This document shows, piece by piece, positions 25,543-34,983 of a stretch of DNA of 64,000 nt. The stretch's first letter is position 1, and each line of letters opens with the position of its first letter. A program made the position numbers and the translations under genes. This stretch comes from an uncultured Prevotella sp. (GTDB lineage: Bacteria; Bacteroidota; Bacteroidia; Bacteroidales; Bacteroidaceae), in contig OMXE01000003.1 in the NCBI GenBank assembly GCA_900314935.1, positions 90,705 to 154,704 of the forward strand, given 5' to 3'. The notes beneath the pieces were generated by a model that searched no databases, had not been told where the DNA came from, and worked only from the letters and a program-made list of their open reading frames with translations.

Positions 25543-27204
25543 TTACTCCTGATACAGGTAACGCTTGATACTCTTCTTCGGCGTCTTGGCAAACTCCTCC
25601 TCGTGAATGCGAATGGCAGAGAGTTTGCAATAGGCGGGAAGGGCAGCATTGAGTTCCTGTTTGTTCTGCTCCATGATCTTCACCAGATCGTCATGACTCA
25701 AACCGAGGTTCTTGGCTTCGTCGAAGTCGGGGAACACCAGTCCTATCAGCTTGTCTTCTTTCTGGATCACGATGCTCTCCACCACCATGGCCATGGAATT
25801 CAACTTGTCCTCTATCTCCTCAGGATAGATGTTCTGTCCGTTGGCGCTGAGCAGCATATTCTTCGAGCGGCCCTTGATAAACACATTTCCTTCACTGTCC
25901 ATCGTACCCAGATCGCCTGTATGGTACCAGCCCTCGCTGTCGAGCGTCTGTGCCGTGGCCTCCTCGTTCTTGTAGTAGCCCAGCATCACATTCAGTCCGC
26001 GGGCCAGAATCTCACCAGGAACATTCTCCGGGTCATGACTGTCAATCTTCACTTCCATGTGAACAACAGCCTTTCCGCATGATCCGGGCACGAAGTTGTG
26101 CCAGTCCTCATAGCAGATAATCGGTGCACACTCAGTAGCTCCATAACCTACGGTATATGGGAATTCAATGCGGTGCAGGAACTGTTCCACCTCCTGGTTG
26201 AAGGCAGCACCACCGATGATCACTTCCTCGAAGTTCCCACCGAAGGCGTTCACCACCTGATCGCAGATCTTCTCGCGTACCTTTTTACTAATTACCGGCA
26301 TGTTGAGCAGCAGGCGCATCCTGTTGTTCTGGATCTTCGGGAACACCTTCTTCCTGATGATCTTCTCGATGATGAGAGGAACAGCAATGATAATGGCTGG
26401 TCTGATGTCGGCAAATGCCTGCGCGATGATGGCAGGAGAGGGCACACGTGTCAGGTAGAAGATATGACAGCCGTGCAGGAATTCGAAGACGAATTCGAAC
26501 GCCATGCCGTACATGTGCGCCATGGGCAGGATACTGATGGTGTTGTCACCTTTCTTAATAGCCTTACCCAGCACCTGTTCAGCGAAGTCGTAATTGCTCC
26601 ACATGGCACGGAACGGAATCATCACACCCTTCGAGAAACCGGTCGTACCACTAGTGTAGTTGATGAGAGCCAACTCGTTAGGATCCTCGTCAAGACAGTA
26701 GTTGACATGTTCCTTCCTGAAATATTTCGGGTATTTCTTTCCGAACATCTCATTCAAGTGCTCACGGGCATAGGTAAGCTTATCGGTCCTGGAAACCACG
26801 ATACTGTAGTCGGGTATATAGATGATTCCCTCCAGATGAGGCATCTTCGTGGCATCAATGGTTGTAGCCACCACATCACCCACGAACAGCAGTTTTGCTT
26901 CACTATGATTAACGATATTGTGAACCTGGTCGGCAGTAAACTCATGCAGGATAGGTACTGCCACGGCGCCGTATGTAACCGTAGCAAGGAAGGCAACGGC
27001 CCAGTTGGCACTGTTCCGTCCGCACAAGGCAATCTTGTCGCCTTTGACTACACCGCTATTCTCGAACATGATATGCAGCTTCTCAATCTTCCGAGCCACA
27101 TCATGGTATTGTAAGGTTGCTCCCTTATAGTCTGTAAGCGCATCACGATCCCAGTTATCGATGATGCTTTTCTGGATAATAGCTTTAAAACTTGGTATTT
27201 GCAT
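25543..27204 (-). CDS. AMP-dependent acyl-CoA synthetase (long-chain fatty acid-CoA ligase-like), paralogue 1
   Basis: The 553-residue adenylate-forming enzyme has the P-loop-like INYTSGTTGFSKGVM, the A5 motif GYGATECAP, GWYHTGDLG and a C-terminal lysine motif in AKTPKKSIKRYLY. Such enzymes activate a carboxylic acid with ATP and transfer it to CoA or a carrier. FadD-like long-chain substrates are the best guess. It is a close paralogue of the gene immediately upstream, very similar along its whole length. It converges with the Crp/Fnr gene. Confidence 0.85.
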   Translation of the reverse strand: MQIPSFKAIIQKSIIDNWDRDALTDYKGATLQYHDVARKIEKLHIMFENSGVVKGDKIALCGRNSANWAVAFLATVTYGAVAVPILHEFTADQVHNIVNHSEAKLLFVGDVVATTIDATKMPHLEGIIYIPDYSIVVSRTDKLTYAREHLNEMFGKKYPKYFRKEHVNYCLDEDPNELALINYTSGTTGFSKGVMIPFRAMWSNYDFAEQVLGKAIKKGDNTISILPMAHMYGMAFEFVFEFLHGCHIFYLTRVPSPAIIAQAFADIRPAIIIAVPLIIEKIIRKKVFPKIQNNRMRLLLNMPVISKKVREKICDQVVNAFGGNFEEVIIGGAAFNQEVEQFLHRIEFPYTVGYGATECAPIICYEDWHNFVPGSCGKAVVHMEVKIDSHDPENVPGEILARGLNVMLGYYKNEEATAQTLDSEGWYHTGDLGTMDSEGNVFIKGRSKNMLLSANGQNIYPEEIEDKLNSMAMVVESIVIQKEDKLIGLVFPDFDEAKNLGLSHDDLVKIMEQNKQELNAALPAYCKLSAIRIHEEEFAKTPKKSIKRYLYQE

Positions 27205-27243
27205 ACGGTCCGCTTTTTAAATTCTGAGTTGTTTTAGCTGTCT

Positions 27244-28902
27244 TTATTGATACAGGTAGCGCTTGATGCTCTTCTTAGGAGTCTTGGCGAACTCCTCCTC
27301 TTGAATCTCAATGGCAGAGATCTTGCAATAGGCAGGCAATATGTTGTTAAGCTCCTGTCGGTTCTGTTCCATGATGGTTTTCACGTCATCATCAGTGAAG
27401 TCCATGCTCTCTGCCTCATCACTGTCGGGATGCACCAATGCTACGAGTTTCTCCCCGCGTTGAACGATGACACACTCCGATACAAGAGCCATGGAGCTGA
27501 GCTTGTCTTCTATCTCTTCCGGGTAAATATTCTGTCCGTTGGCACCTAACAGCATGTTCTTGATACGACCCTTGATGAACAGATGTCCGTCGCTGCTCAA
27601 TACACCCTGGTCGCCTGTATGGTACCATCCATCCTCGTCGAGTACCTGTCGTGTGGCCTCCTCGTTCTTGTAGTAGCCCAGCATAACGTTCGTACCACGG
27701 GTGAGGATCTCTCCCAGTTCGTTCTGTTGGTCACGACTGTTGATCTTGATCTCCATATGGTCAACCGCTGTTCCGCAGGAGCCAGGGACAAAATCGTGAT
27801 AGTCACTGTATGAAATCAGCGGCGCACATTCCGTAGCACCATAACCTACCGTCAGCGGGAAGTCTATATCGTACAGGAACTTCTCCACCTCCTGATTCAA
27901 GGCAGCACCACCTACAATCACCTCATAAGCCTGTCCGCCGAATGCCTGATATACCTGTTCGCAGATACGCTGCTTCACTTTCTTGTTTACTACAGGCATA
28001 TTGAGGAGCAGTCGAACGGCATTGCTCTGAATCTTGGGGAACACCCGTTTGCGCATGATCTTCTCAATGACCAATGGTACTGATATAACCACTGCCGGCT
28101 TGACGTCGGCAAAGGCCTGTGCGATGATGGCAGGACTCGGTAGGCGTGTCAGGTAGAAAAGATGACAGCCGTTGACAAAGCCGAAGATAAACTCAATGGC
28201 CAGTCCGTACATATGTGCCATCGGCAGAATGCAGAGCATGTTACTGCCTGGCTTGATATAGATTCCTAACCGTCTCAGACAAAAGTCCAGATTTCCCCAA
28301 AGGGCACGGTAGGGAAGCATCACTCCCTTTGAAAAGCCGGTCGTACCGCTGGTGTAGTTGATCAGCGCCAGTTCTTCTGCCTCATCCTTGTGATAGTGTA
28401 CATGCTCTTTTCTGAAGAACTTCGGGTACTTCTGTCCGAACATCGCGTTCAGATGCTCTCGTGCATAGGTCAGCGATTCGGTTCTGGAAACCACGAGTGA
28501 GAAATCGGGGATATACACGATTCCTTCCAGGTTAGGCATCTCCTTCTCGTCAATGATCGTAGCCACCACATCACCAACGAACAAGAGCTTTGATTCGCTG
28601 TGGTTAACAATGTTATGGATCTGTTCGGCATTGAACTCATGAAGGATGGGGACTGCTACGGCACCGTACGACAGTACAGCGAGGAAAGATACGGCCCAAT
28701 GGGCACAGTTACGACCGCATAGGGCGATCTTGTCACCTGGTTTAACGCCACAATTCTCGAAAAGAATATGCATCTTCTCAATCTTTCTGGCCACATCTTT
28801 ATATTGTAAGGTTGCCCCTTTATAGTCGGTCAGGGCATCCTGATCCCAATTCTTGATAATCGATTGCTCAATGTAAGAATTAAAGCTGGGTATTGATTCC
28901 AT
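27244..28902 (-). CDS. AMP-dependent acyl-CoA synthetase, paralogue 2
   Basis: The 552-residue protein has the same domain order and motifs as its neighbour (INYTSGTTGFSKGVM, GYGATECAP, GWYHTGDQG, FAKTPKKSIKRYLYQ). The pair arose by tandem duplication and lies 39 bp apart in one unit. Differences cluster in the middle (for example LRRLGIYIKPGSNML here against QVLGKAIKKGDNTIS), which may reflect different acyl substrates. The promoter TACCTTTG (minus strand) is at 28926-28933. Confidence 0.85.
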   Translation of the reverse strand: MESIPSFNSYIEQSIIKNWDQDALTDYKGATLQYKDVARKIEKMHILFENCGVKPGDKIALCGRNCAHWAVSFLAVLSYGAVAVPILHEFNAEQIHNIVNHSESKLLFVGDVVATIIDEKEMPNLEGIVYIPDFSLVVSRTESLTYAREHLNAMFGQKYPKFFRKEHVHYHKDEAEELALINYTSGTTGFSKGVMLPYRALWGNLDFCLRRLGIYIKPGSNMLCILPMAHMYGLAIEFIFGFVNGCHLFYLTRLPSPAIIAQAFADVKPAVVISVPLVIEKIMRKRVFPKIQSNAVRLLLNMPVVNKKVKQRICEQVYQAFGGQAYEVIVGGAALNQEVEKFLYDIDFPLTVGYGATECAPLISYSDYHDFVPGSCGTAVDHMEIKINSRDQQNELGEILTRGTNVMLGYYKNEEATRQVLDEDGWYHTGDQGVLSSDGHLFIKGRIKNMLLGANGQNIYPEEIEDKLSSMALVSECVIVQRGEKLVALVHPDSDEAESMDFTDDDVKTIMEQNRQELNNILPAYCKISAIEIQEEEFAKTPKKSIKRYLYQ

Positions 28903-28925
28903 TGCACAATTTTCAAATTATTGTG

Positions 28926-28933
28926 CAAAGGTA
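28926..28933 (-). promoter_or_regulatory. Promoter of the acyl-CoA synthetase pair
   Basis: The minus strand reads TACCTTTG, 23 bp upstream of the start of paralogue 2. Confidence 0.6.
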
Positions 28934-29045
28934 ATGCTTTATCTGCACATTTCCAAAAATTTTGTGCAATAATTTATATAAAACTATACCTTTTTGATGA
29001 AACCTCTCACTTTTGCCCCTTACTTGCCAAATTTTGCGATTTTCC

Positions 29046-29080
29046 ACCTCTCATCTCTCATCTTTCATCTCTATTCGTAT
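29046..29080. repeat. Heptad array 3' of the LolC/E-like gene
   Basis: CCTCTCA, TCTCTCA, TCTTTCA, TCTCTAT follow one another in 7-bp steps from about 29047 and run into the stop codon of the permease gene at 29071. The last units are degenerate. Confidence 0.6.
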
Positions 29081-30318
29081 CTCATCGATTTAGCAGGATG
29101 GATATGCGAGATCAAGTAACTGGGTGCGATAAGTACGAAGACACTTACCAGTAAGGTGGCAATATTGATGAGCAGAATAATGGGGATGTTCACCTCCACG
29201 GGAACGGTGCTCACATAGTAAGTTGCAGGATCCAGATGAATGAGTCCTGTGTATTTCTGTAGTAGAATCAGTCCGATACCGATGATATTACCAATCAGCA
29301 GTCCTTTCCCGATAATGAACACTGCGAACCAGAGGAAGGTGTGGCGTACGGTCTTGTTCCTTGCACCCAACGCCTTCAGTACACCGATCATGTTGGTACG
29401 TTCGAGGATGATGATGAGCAGACCGCTGATCATGGTGAATCCAGCCACGCAAACCATCAGCGTCAGGATTATCCATACGTTCAGGTCGAGCAAGTCGAGC
29501 CACGAAAAGATCTGCGGATAGTTCTGCTGGATGGTAGCCGACGAGTATGTCTCACCATATTTGTCAGAAGAACGGTTCACGCGATGGGTGAGGATATCCG
29601 CCACGTCATCGAGCTTGCTGAAATCCTTGACGGTGAGCTCCGCTCCGCTGGTCTGATCACTCTCCCAACCATTCAGCTTCACGGCCGAATACAAGTCGGT
29701 ATAGCAAATCACCTTGTCGAACATCGACAGGTTCGTCTGGTAGATGCCCGTGATGGTGTATTTGCGCGGACGCACCCCGTTATTACTGAAGAAATACGCA
29801 AAGAGACGGTCGCCAGCATGCAGATGAAGCTGGTCGGCAATCATCTTCGAAATCACGATCTGCTGCTTACTGGCCTCGCTACTGAAGGCAGGGATATAGC
29901 CTTCCACCATATTATTATGTAGGAAGGTCGTGTCATACTCCTCCGCAATACCCTTGAACATCACTCCCAAGAAGTCGGAATCAGTCTTCAGGATACCCTG
30001 TTTCATGGCGTAGCGCTGTACCTTGTCAACCCCCTTGATGCTTTTCAGTACGTTCATCATACTATCGCCCATCTCGATAGGGTACTGGTCGCTGCCCTGA
30101 ATGGTCAGGAAGTCGCCCACGGTGATATGACTGCCGAAGCCGATAACCTTATCCCTGATGGTGTGTTTGAAGCCCAGTACTACACTGACGGAAATCAGCA
30201 TCACGGCCAATCCTATTGCCACGCCAAGGGTAGCAATACGAATTACCGGGCGACTCACTTTCCGTTTGTCGCCTTGGTCGTTATAGATCTTCCGGGCAAT
30301 GTATAGGGGGAAATTCAT
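29071..30318 (-). CDS. LolC/LolE-like ABC transporter permease (FtsX family)
   Basis: The 415-residue protein has an N-terminal membrane segment (about 25-47), a periplasmic MacB-PCD-like domain (about 50-250) and three C-terminal membrane segments with the FtsX motif ERTNMIGVLKALGARNKTVRHTF. This is the layout of LolC/E subunits, which extract lipoproteins from the inner membrane for transfer to LolA. The LolD ATPase is not adjacent. It begins 2 bp after the aminotransferase stop, so the two are in one operon. Confidence 0.85.
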   Translation of the reverse strand: MNFPLYIARKIYNDQGDKRKVSRPVIRIATLGVAIGLAVMLISVSVVLGFKHTIRDKVIGFGSHITVGDFLTIQGSDQYPIEMGDSMMNVLKSIKGVDKVQRYAMKQGILKTDSDFLGVMFKGIAEEYDTTFLHNNMVEGYIPAFSSEASKQQIVISKMIADQLHLHAGDRLFAYFFSNNGVRPRKYTITGIYQTNLSMFDKVICYTDLYSAVKLNGWESDQTSGAELTVKDFSKLDDVADILTHRVNRSSDKYGETYSSATIQQNYPQIFSWLDLLDLNVWIILTLMVCVAGFTMISGLLIIILERTNMIGVLKALGARNKTVRHTFLWFAVFIIGKGLLIGNIIGIGLILLQKYTGLIHLDPATYYVSTVPVEVNIPIILLINIATLLVSVFVLIAPSYLISHIHPAKSMRYE

Positions 30319-30320
30319 GG

Positions 30321-31526
30321 TCAGACGTTTTCCTCTCTCCCAGGATAAGCCTCAAGGGCCTTGCGGAGAATGAAGAGCGCACGGATCAGGTCTTCTTTCT
30401 TCAGCACATAGGCGATGCGCACCTGGTTGTAACCAGCGCCAGGAGTAGTGTAGAAACCGCTGGCAGGAGCCATCATCACGGTCTCTCCCTCATAGTTGAA
30501 CGATTCCAGGCACCAGCGACAGAACTTCTCGCTGTCGTCAACCGGCAGCTTCGCCACGGTATAGAATGCCCCCATGGGGATAGGCGAATAGACACCGGGA
30601 ATACGGTTCAGTCCGTCGATCAGACATTTCCTGCGTTCCACAAACTCGTCGTATACCTCCCTAAGATACTCCTCAGGCGTGTCGAGAGAAGCCTCAGCGA
30701 TGAGCTGTCCGATGAGTGGCGGGGAGAGACGAGCCTGACAGAACTTCATCACAGCCTGTCTGATCTCCTTGTTCTTTGTGATGAGTGCGCCGATGCGGAT
30801 ACCGCATTCGCTGTAGCGTTTGGAAACAGAGTCGATGAGCACCACGTTCTGTTCAATGCCTTCCAGATGACAGGCACTGATGTACGGGGACCCCGTATAG
30901 ATATATTCCCGATATACCTCGTCGGAGAAGAGATACAAATCGTATTTCTTCACCAAGTCGCGTATCTGGTTCATCTCCCGTCTTGTGTAGAGATAACCGG
31001 TCGGGTTATTGGGATTGCATATCAAGATGGCGCGGGTGCGGTCGTTGATCAGTTCCTCGAACTTCTCCACCTTAGGCAGGGAGAAGCCCTCCTCAATAGT
31101 AGTGGCAATGGTACGGATCTTGGCACCTGCAGAGATGGCGAACGCCATGTAGTTAGCGTATGCCGGCTCAGGTACGATAATCTCGTCCCCGGGGTTCAGA
31201 CACGACATGAATGCGAAGAGCACAGCCTCTGATCCGCCGCAGGTGATGATGATATCATCCGCCGTTACGTGAATATCGTACTTCGCGTAGTAGTCAACCA
31301 ACTTCTCACGGTAGCTGGCATAACCCTGCGAAGGTGAATACTCCAATACCTTGCGGTCAACATTCTTAATCGCATCGAGGGCTACCTGCGGAGTAGGAAG
31401 GTCAGGCTGACCGATATTGAGATGATACACTTTGGTACCGCGTTTCTTTGCGGCGACTGCCAGTGGTGCGAGCTTCCTGATCGGACTCTCTGGCATCTCT
31501 ATTCCGCGTACTGATATTTGAGGCAT
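30321..31526 (-). CDS. Class I/II PLP-dependent aminotransferase
   Basis: This 401-residue fold-type I aminotransferase has the PLP lysine in IDSVSKRYSECGIRIG (near residue 240), the NPNNPTGYLYTR motif and the C-terminal arginine segment NQVRIAYVL. Relatives are annotated as aspartate or aromatic/branched-chain aminotransferases; the amino donor cannot be chosen from sequence alone. It heads a two-gene unit with the LolC/E-like permease. The -7 element TAATTTTG (minus strand) is at 31553-31560. Confidence 0.88.
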   Translation of the reverse strand: MPQISVRGIEMPESPIRKLAPLAVAAKKRGTKVYHLNIGQPDLPTPQVALDAIKNVDRKVLEYSPSQGYASYREKLVDYYAKYDIHVTADDIIITCGGSEAVLFAFMSCLNPGDEIIVPEPAYANYMAFAISAGAKIRTIATTIEEGFSLPKVEKFEELINDRTRAILICNPNNPTGYLYTRREMNQIRDLVKKYDLYLFSDEVYREYIYTGSPYISACHLEGIEQNVVLIDSVSKRYSECGIRIGALITKNKEIRQAVMKFCQARLSPPLIGQLIAEASLDTPEEYLREVYDEFVERRKCLIDGLNRIPGVYSPIPMGAFYTVAKLPVDDSEKFCRWCLESFNYEGETVMMAPASGFYTTPGAGYNQVRIAYVLKKEDLIRALFILRKALEAYPGREENV

Positions 31527-31552
31527 TTTATCTTGATGTTTCTAATTCGGTG

Positions 31553-31560
31553 CAAAATTA
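31553..31560 (-). promoter_or_regulatory. Aminotransferase promoter -7 element
   Basis: The minus strand reads TAATTTTG, 27 bp upstream of the start codon. Confidence 0.6.
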
Positions 31561-31595
31561 CGATATTTTGTGATAATCACAAAGGAAAAGGTTGA

Positions 31596-33932
31596 TTAAT
31601 TGAAGAAATTCCACGAAACACCGAACCTGAGAATCATTCCATTCATGGGGTAGTGGGGTACGAAGAAGCGGTTGCCACCGTCGCCTGCGTTTACATGACT
31701 CATCATCAGGAAGAAGCGCGTATGCTTCAAGTGCATGTTGGCATAAACGTTCACGATGGGGTAGTTACCCAGTTCCACGTTGTTCTCACCATTGTCCTGT
31801 ACTGTAAACTGAGCAAGCATCGGACTATAGTCAGGAACGTAGTATTTGGTGAAATAACGGACGTCTGCTCCCAGATCCACTTTCAGTACCCTTGCAATCT
31901 TGAAATGCAGGTACAGGTTACTGTAGATATTGAAGTCGGGCACGGGTAATACTTCGTTGTTACTGCTATTCTGCCAGGTCACCTGACTCTCCCAGTTGAG
32001 AGGACCAAAGGTAAAGTCTTGCCCTACTTGCACGGTAAGCAGACTGATGTTGCCTGCGTTCTGTTTCACGGTCACGGTGTTCGCTGTGCGGTTCTCTCCA
32101 ACCAGCGTATATTGCTGTGCGAAGTAGATATGATCTTTCAGGTCGTCTACGGCCACCCTCACACTTGTACGTGTCTTCTGGTAGGTGAACAGTCCTTCAA
32201 TACGGGTACGGATCTCCTTCGAAAGCTTTAGTCCTTGCTCACCATCGTTATCCCACCACAGATGCTTGGCGTGGAAGTTCCGTTGGTAGAACGTAGGCTG
32301 CAGTCGGTAGAAATAGCCCCTTGCCGCCAGTTGCACAGTATCACCGAAAAGCTTGAAGTTCAAGTCGGCCGAGCCATCGAATTTCAGTTGTCCCGCATCT
32401 TCTCCGCTAATCCACGTTTCCAAGATAGCCGAGTAATGGAGCAATGTTCCTTCGGTCTTACTGATCTGTCCGCCGAAGCTCAGATTATGCTCGCGGAACG
32501 AACGGTAGCCCGACAGACAAGTGTCTGGCATGGAGAAGTTCCGCAGGTCGGAAGTGATGAACGCTTTCAGTCCTGCCTTTGCCCATTTGTTAAACCCTTC
32601 GAGCAGAGAGAGGGCGAGGGTGTTCTTGATATCATAGTGGCGCATCTTGTCGAAGATACTGTCGCCCTGCAGTTCCTCGTTCTTCAGATAGGTGTTGAGG
32701 TAATAGGCTGATGGGGTAGCATATGCCTGATAGATGCGTCGGTAGTTATCCACCTTTAATGTATGTATCAGACTGGTCACGGGTACGAACTCGTTCTTCA
32801 GCCATGAGGTGTCCTCGGCAGCTTTCTTGTTGGCAGCCAGCAGACTGTCTGCCATCTGCTTGGTCACGGCAATACGGTCGGAAGCGGCATCAGCATCACC
32901 AGCAGGCTCATCCCCTGCAATCTTCGCATCATCGGGTCGACCGGCATAGGTATTCTGCACGGCGTCCTCATCATACTGCCTGCCTTCCTTCAAGGCCTTC
33001 TTCCGCTCTTTCTCCTTGGCCTCGCGCTCAGCCTTCTCCTTCTCGGCCTCCATGGCGAACTTCTTGGCCTTAATCTCCTCCTCGGTCATGGGCACCTTCC
33101 GGTTGAAACCGATATTATAGCGGTGCGTGAGGAAGATATGCTGGTTGTCGTTACGGTTCCAGTTCTGATTCAGAACGGTGGGGATTTCATCGGTTCTGAA
33201 CGACTCCCTGAAGATTTCCGGATGCGACACGTAATCATCGTTCGTGATACCGCCGTTCTCAGCTACCTTCTCATGGTTGGTAGAGAGCAGCAGGTGCGCC
33301 TGATAGCGGTCGCCTAAGTGCGACGCATACATCGTATAGTTGAAGTGGGCGGTGCTCTGGTTCTGATAGTAACCCCGTCCGTAGATATAGTCGAACTTGA
33401 ATCCCAAGCCCGTCTTCTTACCAGCATTTACGGCAAACAACGCCTTCAGGTGATCCTCGCCCACGTTCTTATCGCCGCATTCGTCGTACGACACATTAGT
33501 AATAGGGGAGAGGGTGTTGGTGAAATGGAACTTGTCAACAGGCGTAATGAAGAAATCATACGGCTGGGTGAACATAAACTGTTCCGGTAGACTGCGGTCG
33601 ATGAAGATCCTGTTGATGCGCGGCGCACCGAGGTTTCCTGTCGTATTGAACTCCCCGCGGCGTCCTGTGGTGAACACAGAGTTCATATACATGTGATGAA
33701 GGGTGTCGGGTGTAGTGGCAAAACGGTCGCCGAACCGTTCATCAACGGTCCACACTCTCATCCCAATAGGAATCTCCTTGTCGTGTTTCGTCGTGTCTTT
33801 CTTGTGCGATGACTTCCAATCATCCGCCTGGGTAAGTTCGCCACGATCGTTGATCTGGTTGAAATCCTGTTGAGCCCGCATCGTAGATACGAGACATACA
33901 ACAGACAATAGGGTGATGAAAACTCTCTTCAT
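31596..33932 (-). CDS. Putative outer-membrane porin with charged coiled-coil insertion
   Basis: The 778-residue protein has a signal peptide (MKRVFITLLSVVCLVSTMRAQ) and a beta-barrel pattern of alternating aromatic and polar strands ending in FGVSWNFFN, a C-terminal aromatic residue as expected for BamA-inserted barrels. It resembles the Bacteroidota 'putative porin' family. Residues about 285-385 form a highly charged, probably helical block (runs of E, K, A such as EKEKAEREAKEKERKKA, then D/A-rich). This interrupts the barrel and presumably lies outside the membrane. Its start lies one base beyond the stop of the upstream small membrane-protein gene. Confidence 0.78.
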   Translation of the reverse strand: MKRVFITLLSVVCLVSTMRAQQDFNQINDRGELTQADDWKSSHKKDTTKHDKEIPIGMRVWTVDERFGDRFATTPDTLHHMYMNSVFTTGRRGEFNTTGNLGAPRINRIFIDRSLPEQFMFTQPYDFFITPVDKFHFTNTLSPITNVSYDECGDKNVGEDHLKALFAVNAGKKTGLGFKFDYIYGRGYYQNQSTAHFNYTMYASHLGDRYQAHLLLSTNHEKVAENGGITNDDYVSHPEIFRESFRTDEIPTVLNQNWNRNDNQHIFLTHRYNIGFNRKVPMTEEEIKAKKFAMEAEKEKAEREAKEKERKKALKEGRQYDEDAVQNTYAGRPDDAKIAGDEPAGDADAASDRIAVTKQMADSLLAANKKAAEDTSWLKNEFVPVTSLIHTLKVDNYRRIYQAYATPSAYYLNTYLKNEELQGDSIFDKMRHYDIKNTLALSLLEGFNKWAKAGLKAFITSDLRNFSMPDTCLSGYRSFREHNLSFGGQISKTEGTLLHYSAILETWISGEDAGQLKFDGSADLNFKLFGDTVQLAARGYFYRLQPTFYQRNFHAKHLWWDNDGEQGLKLSKEIRTRIEGLFTYQKTRTSVRVAVDDLKDHIYFAQQYTLVGENRTANTVTVKQNAGNISLLTVQVGQDFTFGPLNWESQVTWQNSSNNEVLPVPDFNIYSNLYLHFKIARVLKVDLGADVRYFTKYYVPDYSPMLAQFTVQDNGENNVELGNYPIVNVYANMHLKHTRFFLMMSHVNAGDGGNRFFVPHYPMNGMILRFGVSWNFFN

Positions 33933-33933
33933 G

Positions 33934-34137
33934 TTATTTCAGCAGACGGAACACACATTCTACCATCTTGAAGAACATGGCCACGACAATCACTATCGTG
34001 CCAATGGTCTTGTTCTGGTAGAAGTACAACAGTACACCAACAACAGCTCCCAACATAAAGATGATGTTGAGAATCTGTCTTAGCATCAGGTATTTGTCCT
34101 GCTTCTCGTCTTCGTCGAATCGTGAACGGTAACGCAT
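33934..34137 (-). CDS. Small two-helix membrane protein
   Basis: The 67-residue protein has a charged N-terminus (RYRSRFDEDEKQDKY) and two hydrophobic segments (about 20-42 and 45-62) separated by NKT. I do not recognise a named family. It is 11 bp downstream of the DUF4468 gene and one base before the porin gene, which supports it as real and co-transcribed. A longer reading in another frame over the same bases looks like a shadow. Confidence 0.7.
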   Translation of the reverse strand: MRYRSRFDEDEKQDKYLMLRQILNIIFMLGAVVGVLLYFYQNKTIGTIVIVVAMFFKMVECVFRLLK

Positions 34138-34148
34138 TGTTTATCAAT

Positions 34149-34781
34149 TTATTGAAGAATGTTCTTGATGCCCTCAAACAACTCGTCCTTGCGGTCGATT
34201 GTCTTCTTGCGGAACTTGCCCTGCGCCTTGTAGAACTTGGTCTTTTTCTTGTTCAGCGCATACTCATCGGTAATCCATTCCTCTGCCCTGTAATGACTGC
34301 CTCCGCCCTCGCGGTCCTCCTCATACAGGTAGTTAATCCGTCGCAAATCCGCTTTCAGATGATTGTCCGAGCACTCCACAATCAGGTTGAAGAAAAGCTT
34401 CGCACGGTCGAGCGACAGGAACTGGTTCTTGAACACCAGCCATTCCTTGATGGACGCAGCAATCTTGTGCTCACTCTTGTTCACCAACGACACGCTGCTG
34501 CCCTCCAGCTGGTTCTCCTGCTTGACAAGATCGGCCAGATAGTTCAGCACGAGATCGTAGATCTGCTGCGCATTCTTACCAGGTACCGACAGGTCGAGTG
34601 TCCAGCACACCTCACCGTTCACTACAGGAACGGCACCTTCAAGGTATTTCGGATCTTCCGTCGTAACCTCCTTTTCCGTCTTAACCGCTTTTTTCTCCTG
34701 AATATCAGGACGCTCCCATTGGTTTTGTGCCATACCTGCCATCGGCAGACAGAGCATGATGGCTATCATTAGTTTCTTCAT
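34149..34781 (-). CDS. DUF4468-domain exported protein
   Basis: The 210-residue protein has a signal peptide (MKKLMIAIMLCLPMAGMAQ) and a DUF4468-like N-terminal domain (about 45-140, with AVPVVNGEVCWTLDLSVPGK and AQQIYDLVLNYL). The C-terminal tail is basic and lysine-rich. DUF4468 proteins are periplasmic or envelope proteins of Bacteroidota with no known activity. It is the first gene of the unit with the small membrane protein and the porin. Promoter TAATTTTG (minus strand) is at 34799-34806. Confidence 0.75.
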   Translation of the reverse strand: MKKLMIAIMLCLPMAGMAQNQWERPDIQEKKAVKTEKEVTTEDPKYLEGAVPVVNGEVCWTLDLSVPGKNAQQIYDLVLNYLADLVKQENQLEGSSVSLVNKSEHKIAASIKEWLVFKNQFLSLDRAKLFFNLIVECSDNHLKADLRRINYLYEEDREGGGSHYRAEEWITDEYALNKKKTKFYKAQGKFRKKTIDRKDELFEGIKNILQ

Positions 34782-34798
34782 ATTCGCTATTTTGAGTG

Positions 34799-34806
34799 CA
34801 AAATTA
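34799..34806 (-). promoter_or_regulatory. Promoter of the DUF4468/porin operon
   Basis: The minus strand reads TAATTTTG, 18 bp from the start codon. Array C begins about 73 bp further upstream. Confidence 0.6.
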
Positions 34807-34878
34807 GTAAAATAACAGCGATTAAGTTACGATTAAGCATAATTTAACTAATATAAGGAAAAGGAATCCGCGGTTCCA

Positions 34879-34960
34879 TTCCCACGTTGGGAACATTTTA
34901 TTCCCACGTTGGGAACAATTTATTCCCACGTTGGGAACATTTAATTCCCACATTGGGAAC
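34879..34960. repeat. 22-bp period array C (TTCCCA-N3-TGGGAA, 4 copies)
   Basis: Dyads begin at 34879, 34901, 34923 and 34945, exactly 22 bp apart. Three copies read TTCCCACGTTGGGAAC and the fourth TTCCCACATTGGGAAC. Arms and period match array B 17 kb away, while the A/T-rich spacers differ. Confidence 0.93.
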
Positions 34961-34983
34961 AATTACTCGTATGTGAATCTCAA

